From the NCBI RefSeq assembly GCF_028369055.1, contig NZ_JAQNCZ010000002.1, positions 372,001 to 436,000 of the forward strand: a stretch of 64,000 nucleotides of DNA. The letters are read 5' to 3'. Shown piece after piece: positions 19,877 to 28,473 of this stretch (positions are counted from its first letter, which is position 1; each line of letters opens with the position of its first letter). The translations under genes and the position numbers were made by a program. The notes below the pieces were generated by a model. That model ran no database searches. It had not been told where the DNA came from and worked only from the letters and a program-made list of their open reading frames with translations. This DNA is from Cognatishimia sp. SS12 (lineage in GTDB: Bacteria; Pseudomonadota; Alphaproteobacteria; Rhodobacterales; Rhodobacteraceae).

Positions 19877-21454
19877 TTAATAGCCGAGGGCGCAGCCGTC
19901 CTTGCGCGGATCAGAGCCGCCTTCCAGAACACCGCTATCGTGCCGCAAAATCGCCTGCGCGCCGCCAATAGGCGGATCGGGCACAACGATGTCGTGGCCG
20001 AGATCCGCCAGAGCCTGCGCAACGTCGGGCGCAAAGCCTCGTTCCAGTTTCAGCTGGCCCTTTTCGGCAAAGGCACGCGGCGCGTCAATGGCCGCCTGGG
20101 GTGACATGTCGAAATCCAGCATATTGCTCAGCAGGCGCGCATGGCCCGCGGCCTGATATTGGCCGCCCATCACACCAAACGGCATGATCGGCGCGCCGTC
20201 TTTGGCCAGCATGCCAGGAATGATGGTGTGCAGCGGCCGGCGGCCGGGCCCGTATTCATTCGGGTGGCCAGGCGTCAGCGAAAAGCCCGCCCCGCGATTG
20301 TGCAGCAAAATGCCGTAGTCCTCAGAGGCAATGCCGGAGCCAAACCCATTGAAGATCGAATAGATCAGCGAGACCATCATGCCATCGCGGTCCACCACCG
20401 TGATATAGACCGTATCTTTGTGCACGGTCTCGTGGATCTGGGTTTCAGCCGGGCGTGCCTGTGTCAGATCGATTTGCGCCGCAAGCTTTTGCGCGGTCTC
20501 TTCCGACAAAAGCGCCTCGGCGTCCGCCGCGCGGCTGGGGTCGCCGATCACTTGGTTGCGCAGATCATAGGCGAGCTTTGTGGCTTCCGCCTCGATATGC
20601 ACACGTTTCGCTCCCATCGGATCAAGTGACGCCAAATCAAACTGCTTCAGAATATTCAGCAATAATATCGCAATGGCACCTTGCCCATTGGGCGGATGTT
20701 CAAACAGGTCGTGTGCTTTGTAATGGCCCTGAATAGGGGTCGTTTCAATCGCCTTTGCCGCCGCAAAATCGTCAAGCGTATGTACCCCACCAAGCGCTGC
20801 CAGGCTGCGCACCATGTCGTCGGCTACGTCGCCCTTGTAAAAACCGTCGCGGCCCTGCGCCGCAATTTTGCGCAGCGCCTCAGCCTGTTTGGGTGCGCGA
20901 AACAGCTCTCCGGTTTTGAATGGGGCCCCGTTGTTCAGATAGAACCGTTGCGCTGCTGGTTTCAGCACAGTTTGATCTGTACCCCAGTCAAAGGCGACGC
21001 GCTCAGCCACAGGGACACCCGCTTCAGCATAGGTAATGGCCGGGGCCAGAAGATCGCTGATGCCCAGCCGCCCCCAACGGTCAGACAGCTGGCAAAAACA
21101 ATCGACGGCGGTTGGAATGGTGACAGAGTCGGTCCCATGGGCAGGGATCTTATCATGACCCGCGCTGCGCAGCGCCTCTGCATCCGCGGCGGCGGGGGCC
21201 ACGCCAGAGCCGTTCATGGCAAGGATGTCATCGCTGCCCGCAGGGGAGAAGAGCACAAAACAGTCGCCGCCAATGCCGGTCATTTGCGGCTCGCAAAGCC
21301 CAAGAATAACAGCGCCAGCGATCGCCGCATCCATCGCGTTGCCACCGCGCTTCATGATGTCGACGGCCACCTGCGCGGCCAACGGGTGGCTTGTTGCGCA
21401 CATGGCATTGCTGGCCCAAACAGCAGAGCGACCGGGAAGATGTAAATCACGCAT
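19877..21454 (-). CDS. ggt: gamma-glutamyltransferase family protein
   Basis: Ntn-hydrolase that moves or hydrolyses gamma-glutamyl groups (glutathione and related). It has 525 residues and is made as one chain that cleaves itself before the catalytic threonine, here T348 in HKDTVYITVVD. Other marks: GGNAMDAAIA, GIGGDCFVLF, NPPNGQG-like EHPPNGQGAIA, and MPFGVMGGQYQ. No signal peptide is seen, so it is probably cytoplasmic (YwrD-like), unlike periplasmic E. coli Ggt. A good ribosome site (AAAGGA) precedes the start. Confidence 0.93.
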   Translation of the reverse strand: MRDLHLPGRSAVWASNAMCATSHPLAAQVAVDIMKRGGNAMDAAIAGAVILGLCEPQMTGIGGDCFVLFSPAGSDDILAMNGSGVAPAAADAEALRSAGHDKIPAHGTDSVTIPTAVDCFCQLSDRWGRLGISDLLAPAITYAEAGVPVAERVAFDWGTDQTVLKPAAQRFYLNNGAPFKTGELFRAPKQAEALRKIAAQGRDGFYKGDVADDMVRSLAALGGVHTLDDFAAAKAIETTPIQGHYKAHDLFEHPPNGQGAIAILLLNILKQFDLASLDPMGAKRVHIEAEATKLAYDLRNQVIGDPSRAADAEALLSEETAQKLAAQIDLTQARPAETQIHETVHKDTVYITVVDRDGMMVSLIYSIFNGFGSGIASEDYGILLHNRGAGFSLTPGHPNEYGPGRRPLHTIIPGMLAKDGAPIMPFGVMGGQYQAAGHARLLSNMLDFDMSPQAAIDAPRAFAEKGQLKLERGFAPDVAQALADLGHDIVVPDPPIGGAQAILRHDSGVLEGGSDPRKDGCALGY

Positions 21455-21508
21455 GGATCGGTTCCTTTGACAGAACCGTAAGCTGAGCGGCGGCGGTTGC
21501 CAACTACC

Positions 21509-22006
21509 CTAAAGTTTAGTGTGAGTCGAAATGCTGAACTTAATGAGGTTTTTGTCTTCCGCGCGTTGATAGCGAATGTTTTCTGCTAGCTTTGTGACCA
21601 AGGACCAGCCCCAACCGCCTTCGGGCAAATCGGCGCGCGTGTTGCCGATCAGCGGCGGCAGGCCGCTAGGCAAGGTATTCCCCGGCATGGGACGCCCATT
21701 GTCCTGCACGTAAAATCGCAATTTGGCCTCGCTCAGCAGATATCGCAGTTCGAACCTGCCGCCTTGCCGGCCGCGCAGCGCATGTTCGACGACATTGTTC
21801 AGCACTTCTGCCAAAGCAATGCTGACCACGTTGAGCGTATCAGCGGCAATATCTTCGGTTTCCAGCGCACGCAGGGTGTGGCGCAGCGCGCGGCGCACCT
21901 CGTTCATGTCCGCGGGCGGGCGAGATTGAAAGACAAATTCTGCCGTCTCCAGCGCGGATCTGGCGACACGCGGCGTTGATTTTTCGGGCTGCGGCGCTTC
22001 AGACAT
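21509..22006 (-). CDS. anti-sigma-factor-type serine kinase (HATPase, RsbW-like)
   Basis: GHKL ATPase domain protein of 165 residues, similar to RsbW/SpoIIAB anti-sigma kinases. N-box LAEVLNNVVEHA, G1 box VQDNGRPMPG and G2 GGWGWSLVTKLA are visible. Such kinases bind a sigma factor or another target and phosphorylate a STAS partner. That partner is encoded just upstream and overlaps by eight bases, so the two are co-translated. No sigma factor or PP2C phosphatase gene lies in the window. Confidence 0.9.
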   Translation of the reverse strand: MSEAPQPEKSTPRVARSALETAEFVFQSRPPADMNEVRRALRHTLRALETEDIAADTLNVVSIALAEVLNNVVEHALRGRQGGRFELRYLLSEAKLRFYVQDNGRPMPGNTLPSGLPPLIGNTRADLPEGGWGWSLVTKLAENIRYQRAEDKNLIKFSISTHTKL

Positions 22007-22328
22007 GGATCACATCCGACAAGGTGTGATGGATGTCAAAAACCGAATCCATATGCGTAAGGCGAAACACCTTTTCGACGGCCCCGCGCACATCCGACAG
22101 CTCAAGGCTGCGGCCTTCGTCAAGCTGTTTCATCGCGCCCACGATTGCGCCAAGGCCACTGGAATCGATAAATTTCACATTGCGCATATTCAGGATAACG
22201 CGCTTGGACGGCTCAGTCGTGGCTTGTCGCATCGCCTCTTTGAATTCCAGCGACACCGCTGCATCAATGCGATCACCTGGAACCGCGATCACCAGTATGT
22301 CACCCTGCTTTTGCGCCAGAAGCTCCAT
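21999..22328 (-). CDS. STAS-domain anti-sigma factor antagonist
   Basis: Single STAS domain of 109 residues, like SpoIIAA/RsbV. The phosphorylatable motif DSSGLG lies at 55-60 (VKFIDSSGLGAIVGAM). It is the first gene of a two-gene unit with the HATPase kinase. Expected mechanism: the unphosphorylated form binds the kinase and frees the kinase's target; the target here is unknown. Confidence 0.93.
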   Translation of the reverse strand: MELLAQKQGDILVIAVPGDRIDAAVSLEFKEAMRQATTEPSKRVILNMRNVKFIDSSGLGAIVGAMKQLDEGRSLELSDVRGAVEKVFRLTHMDSVFDIHHTLSDVIHV

Positions 22329-22535
22329 AGCCCCTCCGAAATAGGTCGCGTTATTTGCGATCGATGCCAGCTTATGTGCGTTTTCTTACCAAAGTCTGAC
22401 CAGCGCAGTTGCGACGCGACGTCTTTTGCACGGGCGGTTCCCAAAACATGCCGTGCCGCATACATCTGCAATGATCTTGAAAAAATTGGCGTGGATACAT
22501 GCGGACATGAACCACGTGCGAGATGGGAGGTTTCC

Positions 22536-23708
22536 ATGAAAAATGTTGTGATTGCCGGTGCAGCGCGCACCCCGATGGGTGGATTTCAGGGGGTTTTTGA
22601 TGGCGTTCCTGCGGCGGAACTGGGCGGCACTGCGATCCGCGGGGCTCTGAAAGACGCCGGCGCTGAGACCGTGGATGAGGTTTTGATGGGCTGCGTTCTG
22701 CCCGCAGGTCAGGGTCAGGCCCCCGCACGCCAGGCCGGATTTGCTGGCGGGCTCGGCGAAGAGGTGCCTGCAACGACGCTGAACAAAATGTGCGGCTCGG
22801 GCATGAAGGCGGCGATGATGAGCTTTGATCAAATCGCGCTGGGCCATGCGGATGTGATGATCGCGGGCGGGATGGAAAGCATGACCAACGCCCCATATTT
22901 GATGCCAAAGATGCGCGGCGGGGCACGGAGTGGCCACCAGCAGGTGATGGACCACATGTTCCTGGATGGCCTCGAAGATGCCTATGACAAAGGCCGCCTG
23001 ATGGGTACTTTCGCCGAAGACTGCGCCGAGGCATTTCAGTTCACGCGCGAAGCGCAGGATGACTACGCGTTGAAGTCCCTGTCCAACGCGCTGGCGGCCC
23101 AAGAGGCGGGAAGTTTTGAGGGCGAGATTGTCCCGGTGACGCTGCAAACCCGCAAGGGCGACGTCACCTTTGAGGCCGATGAGCAGCCCGCCAAGGCCCG
23201 TCCGGAAAAGATCCCGCAGCTGAAACCTGCGTTCCGCAAGGATGGTACTGTGACCGCGGCAAACTCTTCGTCGATTTCGGATGGGGCTGCCGCATTGGTT
23301 CTGGCGAGCGAGGATGCCGCCAAAGCGCGTGGACTGAACGTGCGTGCCCGGATTGTTGGCCATGCCTCGCACGCCCATGCGCCTGCGCAATTCCCAACTG
23401 CGCCGGTGCCGGCGACGCAGAAGCTGCTGCAATCCATTGGCTGGGCTGTTGAAGATGTCGACCTTTGGGAGGTCAACGAAGCCTTTGCAGTTGTGCCCAT
23501 GGCTTTCATGGATGAACTCGGCCTGTCGCGCGACAAGGTGAATGTGAATGGCGGTGCCTGCGCACTCGGCCACCCAATCGGGGCCTCTGGCGCGCGCATC
23601 ATCGTGACATTGCTGAACGCGCTGGAAAAACGCGGGCTGAAGCGTGGCGTTGCCGCGATCTGTATTGGCGGCGGCGAAGGCACGGCCATCGCGATTGAGC
23701 GCGTCTAA
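22536..23708 (+). CDS. acetyl-CoA C-acetyltransferase (thiolase)
   Basis: Type II thiolase that condenses or cleaves acetoacetyl-CoA; 390 residues. Acyl-accepting C86 lies in LNKMCGSGMKA. The C-terminal block has ACALGHPIGASGAR with the conserved His and CIGGGEGTAIA with the second Cys. The start at 22536 follows GGGAGG and gives the canonical N-terminus; the frame is open to 22005 only because it is antisense to the STAS gene. No phaB or phaC is nearby, so a role in polyhydroxybutyrate versus fatty-acid or ketone metabolism is open. Confidence 0.95.
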   Translation: MKNVVIAGAARTPMGGFQGVFDGVPAAELGGTAIRGALKDAGAETVDEVLMGCVLPAGQGQAPARQAGFAGGLGEEVPATTLNKMCGSGMKAAMMSFDQIALGHADVMIAGGMESMTNAPYLMPKMRGGARSGHQQVMDHMFLDGLEDAYDKGRLMGTFAEDCAEAFQFTREAQDDYALKSLSNALAAQEAGSFEGEIVPVTLQTRKGDVTFEADEQPAKARPEKIPQLKPAFRKDGTVTAANSSSISDGAAALVLASEDAAKARGLNVRARIVGHASHAHAPAQFPTAPVPATQKLLQSIGWAVEDVDLWEVNEAFAVVPMAFMDELGLSRDKVNVNGGACALGHPIGASGARIIVTLLNALEKRGLKRGVAAICIGGGEGTAIAIERV

Positions 23709-23724
23709 GCGCGACATGAATTGA

Positions 23725-23766
23725 CCTTTGGGGTACAAATGCCGATAGAGCACTGGGCCCCAAAGG
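23725..23766 (+). promoter_or_regulatory. inverted repeat covering the ribosome site of the fRMsr gene
   Basis: Perfect 9-base arms CCTTTGGGG (23725-23733) and CCCCAAAGG (23758-23766) with a 24-base loop, 17 bases after the thiolase stop. The 3' arm contains the AAAGG Shine-Dalgarno of the following gene (ATG at 23775). No T-run follows, so this is not a normal terminator. A folded RNA would hide the ribosome site. Confidence 0.5.
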
Positions 23767-23774
23767 AATGCACC

Positions 23775-24239
23775 ATGCGCGTCAATTACGATGACCTATC
23801 CCAAACCATAGCCGCTCTGACAGAGGGCGAGACAGATGCGGTTGCCCTGATGGCCACGGTGGCCTGCGAGGTGCATCATGCGGATGCGCGGTTTGACTGG
23901 ACAGGGTTTTACCGCGTTGTCGCACCCGAACTGCTGAAAATCGGCCCGTATCAGGGCGGCCACGGCTGTCTGGTCATCCCGTTTTCACGCGGCGTCTGTG
24001 GCGCAGCGGCGCGGGAACGCGCGGTGCAATTGGTCGCCGATGTTGAGGCTTTCCCCGGTCACATCGCGTGCTCAAGCAGCACGAGATCTGAAATTGTGCT
24101 GCCGGTCATCAATGCACAGGGCACGCTTTTGGGCGTCTTTGACATCGACAGCAACAGCGCAGACGCCTTTGATGCCGAAGATGCAGAGCGGTTGCAGACG
24201 ATTCTCGATACCGTGTTTGCCGAGGTGAAGACCGGTTAA
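23775..24239 (+). CDS. msrC: free methionine-(R)-sulfoxide reductase (GAF domain)
   Basis: GAF-fold enzyme of 154 residues that reduces free methionine-R-sulfoxide using thioredoxin or a similar donor. The three family cysteines are present in GGHGCLVIPFSRGVCG and FPGHIACSSSTRSEIVLPV, as in E. coli YebR. WTGFYRV and GVFDIDS frame the pocket. ATG 23775 follows AAAGGAA; an upstream TTG at 23721 in frame is unlikely. Only 66 bases separate it from the thiolase, and a hairpin covers the ribosome site. Confidence 0.93.
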   Translation: MRVNYDDLSQTIAALTEGETDAVALMATVACEVHHADARFDWTGFYRVVAPELLKIGPYQGGHGCLVIPFSRGVCGAAARERAVQLVADVEAFPGHIACSSSTRSEIVLPVINAQGTLLGVFDIDSNSADAFDAEDAERLQTILDTVFAEVKTG

Positions 24240-24313
24240 TCGCGCCTGTATTCCGCGCCATAAATCTTCAAATCCGACAGAGAATATCGCGTTTGCGCGC
24301 GCGCAGGGCGTGG

Positions 24314-24379
24314 CGTGAAAAAATTGCTTGAAATTTCATGCTGAAAGCGCATCGTGAAAATATCACGAATTTTTTCACG
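24314..24379. promoter_or_regulatory. operator-like repeats before the XRE-cupin gene
   Basis: Four related half-sites of CGTGAAA/TTTCACG type. CGTGAAAAAATT (24314-24325) and its exact reverse AATTTTTTCACG (24368-24379) flank the palindrome CGTGAAAATATCACG (24353-24367). The last site ends eight bases before the ATG of the regulator, so autoregulation is likely. The remaining bases of the gap from 24240 show nothing else. Confidence 0.6.
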
Positions 24380-24387
24380 AGCGCGCC

Positions 24388-24960
24388 ATGCAGCACAGCA
24401 ACGTCGATCACATCAAAACACTTGGGGCGGATGTACGCGCGCTGCGCAAGGCACGCGGGCTGACCTTGTCGGAACTGGCAGATGTGCTGGGCCGGTCTGT
24501 CGGTTGGCTCAGTCAGGTTGAACGCGATAAGTCCGCGCCGTCCATCTCAGACCTGCAAGCCATTGCGCGCGGGCTGAACGTTCCGGTTTCGATGCTGTTC
24601 GGTCACACAAATATCCCTGCAAATGAACAGGGGTACATTGTGCGGGCAGGCACGCGCCGCCCCATCGGCGCGCCTGAGGAAGGGTTGATCGAAGAACTGC
24701 TGTCCCCCGACCTGACCGACGATTTCGAAATGGTCCATTCGACGTTTCAGCCTCATTCCCGCCTGCGCCATCCCATCACGCGGCCCACGCAAGAGGTCGC
24801 CTACATGATTTCCGGCACGCTTGATCTGACGATTGGGCAACAGAAGTTCACCGTCCGTGCCGGTGACAGTTTCCGCATTCGGGGCGAAGCCTACCAATGG
24901 GCCAACCCCTACAATCACTCCGCAGTGGCCATTTGGGTCATTGCTCCCCCAGTTTACTAG
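24388..24960 (+). CDS. XRE-family regulator with C-terminal cupin
   Basis: Transcription factor of 190 residues. Helix-turn-helix at about 15-65 (LRKARGLTLSELADVLGRSVGWLSQVERD, key part TLSELADVLGRS). A small-molecule cupin domain covers about 110-188 (VAYMISGTLDLTIG, RAGDSFRIRGEAYQWANP). Such regulators usually sense a metabolite of the adjacent pathway. The FAD/GcvT enzyme starts 12 bases after its stop, so it is the first gene of that operon. The ribosome site is weak. The repeats just upstream are probably its own operator. Confidence 0.9.
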   Translation: MQHSNVDHIKTLGADVRALRKARGLTLSELADVLGRSVGWLSQVERDKSAPSISDLQAIARGLNVPVSMLFGHTNIPANEQGYIVRAGTRRPIGAPEEGLIEELLSPDLTDDFEMVHSTFQPHSRLRHPITRPTQEVAYMISGTLDLTIGQQKFTVRAGDSFRIRGEAYQWANPYNHSAVAIWVIAPPVY

Positions 24961-24972
24961 GAGCCAGAGACG

Positions 24973-27417
24973 ATGTCTGATTTTCCCACCACCGCAAGGG
25001 TCGTTATTATTGGCGGCGGTGCCGTCGGCGTTTCCACACTTTATCACCTCGCCAAAGCGGGCTGGACCGACTGTGTGCTGCTTGAAAAGAACGAGCTGAC
25101 CGCAGGGTCTACCTGGCACGCCGCCGGGAATTGCCCGAACTTCTCCGCCTCTTGGGCCGTGATGAACATGCAGCGCTACTCGCTTGAGATGTATCGCACC
25201 TTGGCAGACGAGGTCGACTACCCGATGAACTATCACGTCACGGGCGCGCTGCGTCTGGGGCATACCAAAGAGCGCATGCAGGAGTTTGAGCGCGTCGCGT
25301 CGATGGCCCGCTATCAAGGCCTTGAGATGGACATGCTGACCCCACAAGAAGCGCTGAACTATTACCCCTTCATGGAAACGCACGATCTGGAAGGTGTGCT
25401 TTGGGATCCGCTGGACGGTGACATCGATCCGGCCCAGTTGACACAGGCCATGGCGAAAGGTGCGCGTGATCTGGGGGCGAGCATTCAGCGGTTCTGCCCT
25501 GCCACCGGCGTGTCGCGGGACAACGACGAATGGATCGTGCACACCGATAAGGGCGACATCAAATGCGAATTTGTCGTGAACTGCGCAGGCTATTACGCCA
25601 AGCGAGTTGGCGAGTGGTTCAAACCTTATGGCGGCCGCGATGTTCCGCTGACCGTGATGTCGCACCAGTATTTCCTGACCGAAGAGATCCCGGAAATCGA
25701 AGCGTGGACCAAGGAAAACGGCAAGAAACTCCCGATGATCCGCGATGTCGACAGCTCGTATTATCTGCGTCAGGACAAGCACGGTCTGAACCTCGGCCCC
25801 TATGAGCGCAATTGCAAAGCCCATTGGGTGACACCCGAAGACCCGATGCCGCAGGATTTTTCCTTTCAGCTTTATCCTGACGATTTGGACCGTTTGGAAT
25901 GGTACATTGAGGATGCCATGGGGCGCGTGCCGCTCTTGGGAACATCAGGCGTAGGCCGTGTCATCAATGGCCCGATCCCCTATGCGCCCGATGGCCTGCC
26001 ATTGATGGGCCCGATGCCGGGCGTCAAAAATGCCTTTGAGGCGCACAGTTTTACCTTTGGCATCGTACAGGCGGGCGGGGCAGGCAAGGTCATGGCCGAA
26101 TGGATCACCGAAGGGGAAACCGAATGGGACATGTGGGCGGTCGACAGTCGCCGTTATACTGAACATGCCGACTTTGATTTCTGCCTGAACAAGGCGCTGG
26201 AAACCTATGGCCACGAATACGCCATGCATTTCCCGCATCACGAATGGCCCGCCGCGCGCAACAAGAAACTCTCACCCAATCACGATCGCCTTGTCGCCGA
26301 TGGCGGCCAGATGGGGGCCTACAACGGCTGGGAACGCGCGAATTGGTTTGCAAAAGACGGTGATGACACCTCAGAGGCGGCCACCGAAACCTGGAACCGC
26401 AATGGCCCATGGGCTGTGCGGGTGAAAGAAGAAGTCGAAGCGGTGCGCGACGGCGTGGGCGTCATCGACATGTGCGGGTTCTCGCGCTACGCGCTGAAAG
26501 GGGACGGCGCGGCAGAATGGCTGCGCTCCCGTGTGGCCGGCGCCCTGCCCAAAGTGGGCCGCATGAACCTGGTCTATTTTGCTGATACGCGCGGGCGCGT
26601 GGTGACAGAAATGTCCTGCATCCGCCATGGCGAGGATGCGTTCACGCTGATGACCGCGGCGCTGGCGCAATGGCATGACTTTGAACTTTTGTGGCGCAAT
26701 CTGCCCGATGGGCTGGAGCTGATCGACATCTCCAAAGACTACACAACGATGCTTGTGACAGGTCCAAAATCACGCGCGCTGCTGGCCGGGCTTTCTGACG
26801 CCGATCTGTCCCTGGGGTGGCTCAGCATTCAGTCTGCCGCCGTCGCCGGACAAGAGGCGATGCTGGCGCGCGTGAGCTTTGTGGGTGAACTCGGCTGGGA
26901 AGTCCACGTACCCACGGCGCAGGCCGCTGTGGTCTATGACGCGATCCGCGACGCGGGCGCGGTGCCCTTTGGGATGTTTGCGCTTGATTCCATGCGCATC
27001 GAGAAAGGCTATCGCACCTGGAAGGGCGACCTGTCGACTGACTATACCCTGCACGAAGCCGGGCTTGGGCGCTTTGTCCGCTTGGCCAAACCGCAGGATT
27101 TTCCGGGCAAAGCGGCGCTCGCTGCTGAGGCGGAAACAGGCTCTAAAAAGGCCTTTGTGACCCTGGTTGTCGATGCCGGTGATGCGGACGCGCCGTATAT
27201 GTCGACGGTGTATAAGGATGGGGCGGTCGTGGGCGAAACGACCTCTGGCAACTACGGATATCGGGTATCAAAGTCGATCGCGCTTGGGGTTGTACGCGCA
27301 GATTTGGCCGCACCCGGCACCGAGCTCGAGGTTGAAATCTATGGCCAGAAATGTCGCGCGGTGGTGCAGGCAGATGCCCCTCTGTGGGACCCTGAAAACG
27401 AGCGTCTGCGCGCATGA
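24973..27417 (+). CDS. FAD-dependent oxidoreductase/GcvT demethylase (DMGDH family), copy 1
   Basis: Large two-part enzyme of 814 residues. The N-terminal DAO flavin domain (about 8-370) has GGGAVG and the covalent-FAD histidine H49 in AGSTWHAAG. The C-terminal half (about 430-814) is a glycine-cleavage T-protein fold that hands the released formaldehyde to tetrahydrofolate. This is the layout of dimethylglycine and sarcosine dehydrogenases; the actual N-methyl substrate is unknown. GWERANWFA and GELGWEVHVP are family blocks. It lies 12 bases after the XRE-cupin gene and overlaps the GlxA-type regulator by four bases. Confidence 0.9.
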   Translation: MSDFPTTARVVIIGGGAVGVSTLYHLAKAGWTDCVLLEKNELTAGSTWHAAGNCPNFSASWAVMNMQRYSLEMYRTLADEVDYPMNYHVTGALRLGHTKERMQEFERVASMARYQGLEMDMLTPQEALNYYPFMETHDLEGVLWDPLDGDIDPAQLTQAMAKGARDLGASIQRFCPATGVSRDNDEWIVHTDKGDIKCEFVVNCAGYYAKRVGEWFKPYGGRDVPLTVMSHQYFLTEEIPEIEAWTKENGKKLPMIRDVDSSYYLRQDKHGLNLGPYERNCKAHWVTPEDPMPQDFSFQLYPDDLDRLEWYIEDAMGRVPLLGTSGVGRVINGPIPYAPDGLPLMGPMPGVKNAFEAHSFTFGIVQAGGAGKVMAEWITEGETEWDMWAVDSRRYTEHADFDFCLNKALETYGHEYAMHFPHHEWPAARNKKLSPNHDRLVADGGQMGAYNGWERANWFAKDGDDTSEAATETWNRNGPWAVRVKEEVEAVRDGVGVIDMCGFSRYALKGDGAAEWLRSRVAGALPKVGRMNLVYFADTRGRVVTEMSCIRHGEDAFTLMTAALAQWHDFELLWRNLPDGLELIDISKDYTTMLVTGPKSRALLAGLSDADLSLGWLSIQSAAVAGQEAMLARVSFVGELGWEVHVPTAQAAVVYDAIRDAGAVPFGMFALDSMRIEKGYRTWKGDLSTDYTLHEAGLGRFVRLAKPQDFPGKAALAAEAETGSKKAFVTLVVDAGDADAPYMSTVYKDGAVVGETTSGNYGYRVSKSIALGVVRADLAAPGTELEVEIYGQKCRAVVQADAPLWDPENERLRA

Positions 27418-28376
27418 TGACGCGGGGTGAAACCACGACGATAGACATTATCGTTGCCGAGGGCTTTGTACTGACCGAGCTGGCTGCCGTCGTGGACACC
27501 CTGAGAATCTGCAATCGTATCAGCGCATTGCCGCCGTTTTCCTGGACCTACCGATCTGCCAAGGGCGGCATGGTGCGTTCCAGCGCGGAGGCCATGGTTG
27601 AAACCGAGCAGATCCCGCAGCGCCCTGACGCGCATTATCTCTTTGTGTTGGGCAACTCTGATCAGGATTGCCCGGCGCTGAGCCTGACACATACCATTGC
27701 GGCCTATACGCATCGCCAAAGTCTGGTGGTGCTGCTGGCCGAAGCTGCCAGCCGCTATATCAATGACAGCGGTGCCGATATGGCGGGGCATACCACACAT
27801 TGGGAAAACTCCGAGCTTATCAAGGAACGGCACGGGTACTTTGGCACCAACCACGCCATTGCGGCCCAAAGCGGTGAAATCATGACCTGCGCCGGTATGG
27901 GCGCAACGGTGGATGTCATGTTGGCGCTGATTGGTCGCCATGTGTCCCAAGCGACCAAAATTGCGGTGGCGAATATCTTGCTGCACGACAAAATACGCGA
28001 TTTTTCGACCGTGCAGCCCTTTTCTGGGGCCAAGGGGACGGGGACCGGCGATCGTGAGTTGGATCAATGCATAGAAATCATGCAGGCCAATATCGAAGAC
28101 CCGATCCCGATTGGTGAATTGGTGGCGGTGCTGGGCATGTCCAACCGCTCGCTTGAGCGCAAGTTCCGCACCCAGCTGGACACAACCCCCAACCGTTTTT
28201 ACCGCGAACTGCGGCTGACCAAAGCCAACAACCTGCTGCTCAACACCACGATGAGCGTGCGTGACGTCGGTCTTGCCTGTGGGTTCAGCAACGGGTTCTC
28301 AGGCCTTTACAAAAGCTTTTATGGCATCACGCCTTTCGCGCTGCGCAAATTGCGGCGCGGTGAAAAAAACAACTGA
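27414..28376 (+). CDS. GlxA-family AraC-type transcriptional regulator
   Basis: Regulator of 320 residues. Residues 10-200 form a DJ-1/PfpI-like amidotransferase-fold sensing domain; the expected cysteine region reads MTCAGMGATVDVML. The C-terminal AraC domain (about 220-318) has two HTH motifs, IGELVAVLGMSNRSLERKF and SVRDVGLACGFSNGFSGLYKSF. Relatives GbdR, SouR and CdhR control betaine, sarcosine and carnitine breakdown, which fits the two flanking demethylases. Its start overlaps the preceding stop (ATGA). Confidence 0.92.
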   Translation: MMTRGETTTIDIIVAEGFVLTELAAVVDTLRICNRISALPPFSWTYRSAKGGMVRSSAEAMVETEQIPQRPDAHYLFVLGNSDQDCPALSLTHTIAAYTHRQSLVVLLAEAASRYINDSGADMAGHTTHWENSELIKERHGYFGTNHAIAAQSGEIMTCAGMGATVDVMLALIGRHVSQATKIAVANILLHDKIRDFSTVQPFSGAKGTGTGDRELDQCIEIMQANIEDPIPIGELVAVLGMSNRSLERKFRTQLDTTPNRFYRELRLTKANNLLLNTTMSVRDVGLACGFSNGFSGLYKSFYGITPFALRKLRRGEKNN

Positions 28377-28378
28377 GC

Positions 28379-28428
28379 CGAGGGCGATTTTCGACAAAGG
28401 CGACGGAAATGGCACTTTGTCGCCCTCG
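28379..28428. promoter_or_regulatory. imperfect inverted repeat before the second GcvT gene
   Basis: Arms CGAGGGCGA (28379-28387) and TCGCCCTCG (28420-28428) are perfect. The inner arms CAAAG (28395-28399) and CTTTG (28415-28419) extend the pairing past a 7-base bulge. It begins just after the stop of the GlxA-type gene. It could be a regulator site or an RNA hairpin limiting read-through; there is no T-run. Confidence 0.45.
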
Positions 28429-28473
28429 AATCTATGTCACGACATTCTGGTCAATCTGTAAGGGAACATGAGA

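Noticed and set aside
22386-23753. 455-residue open frame antisense to the thiolase
   Set aside because: Shadow frame; the thiolase has catalytic residues and a good ribosome site.
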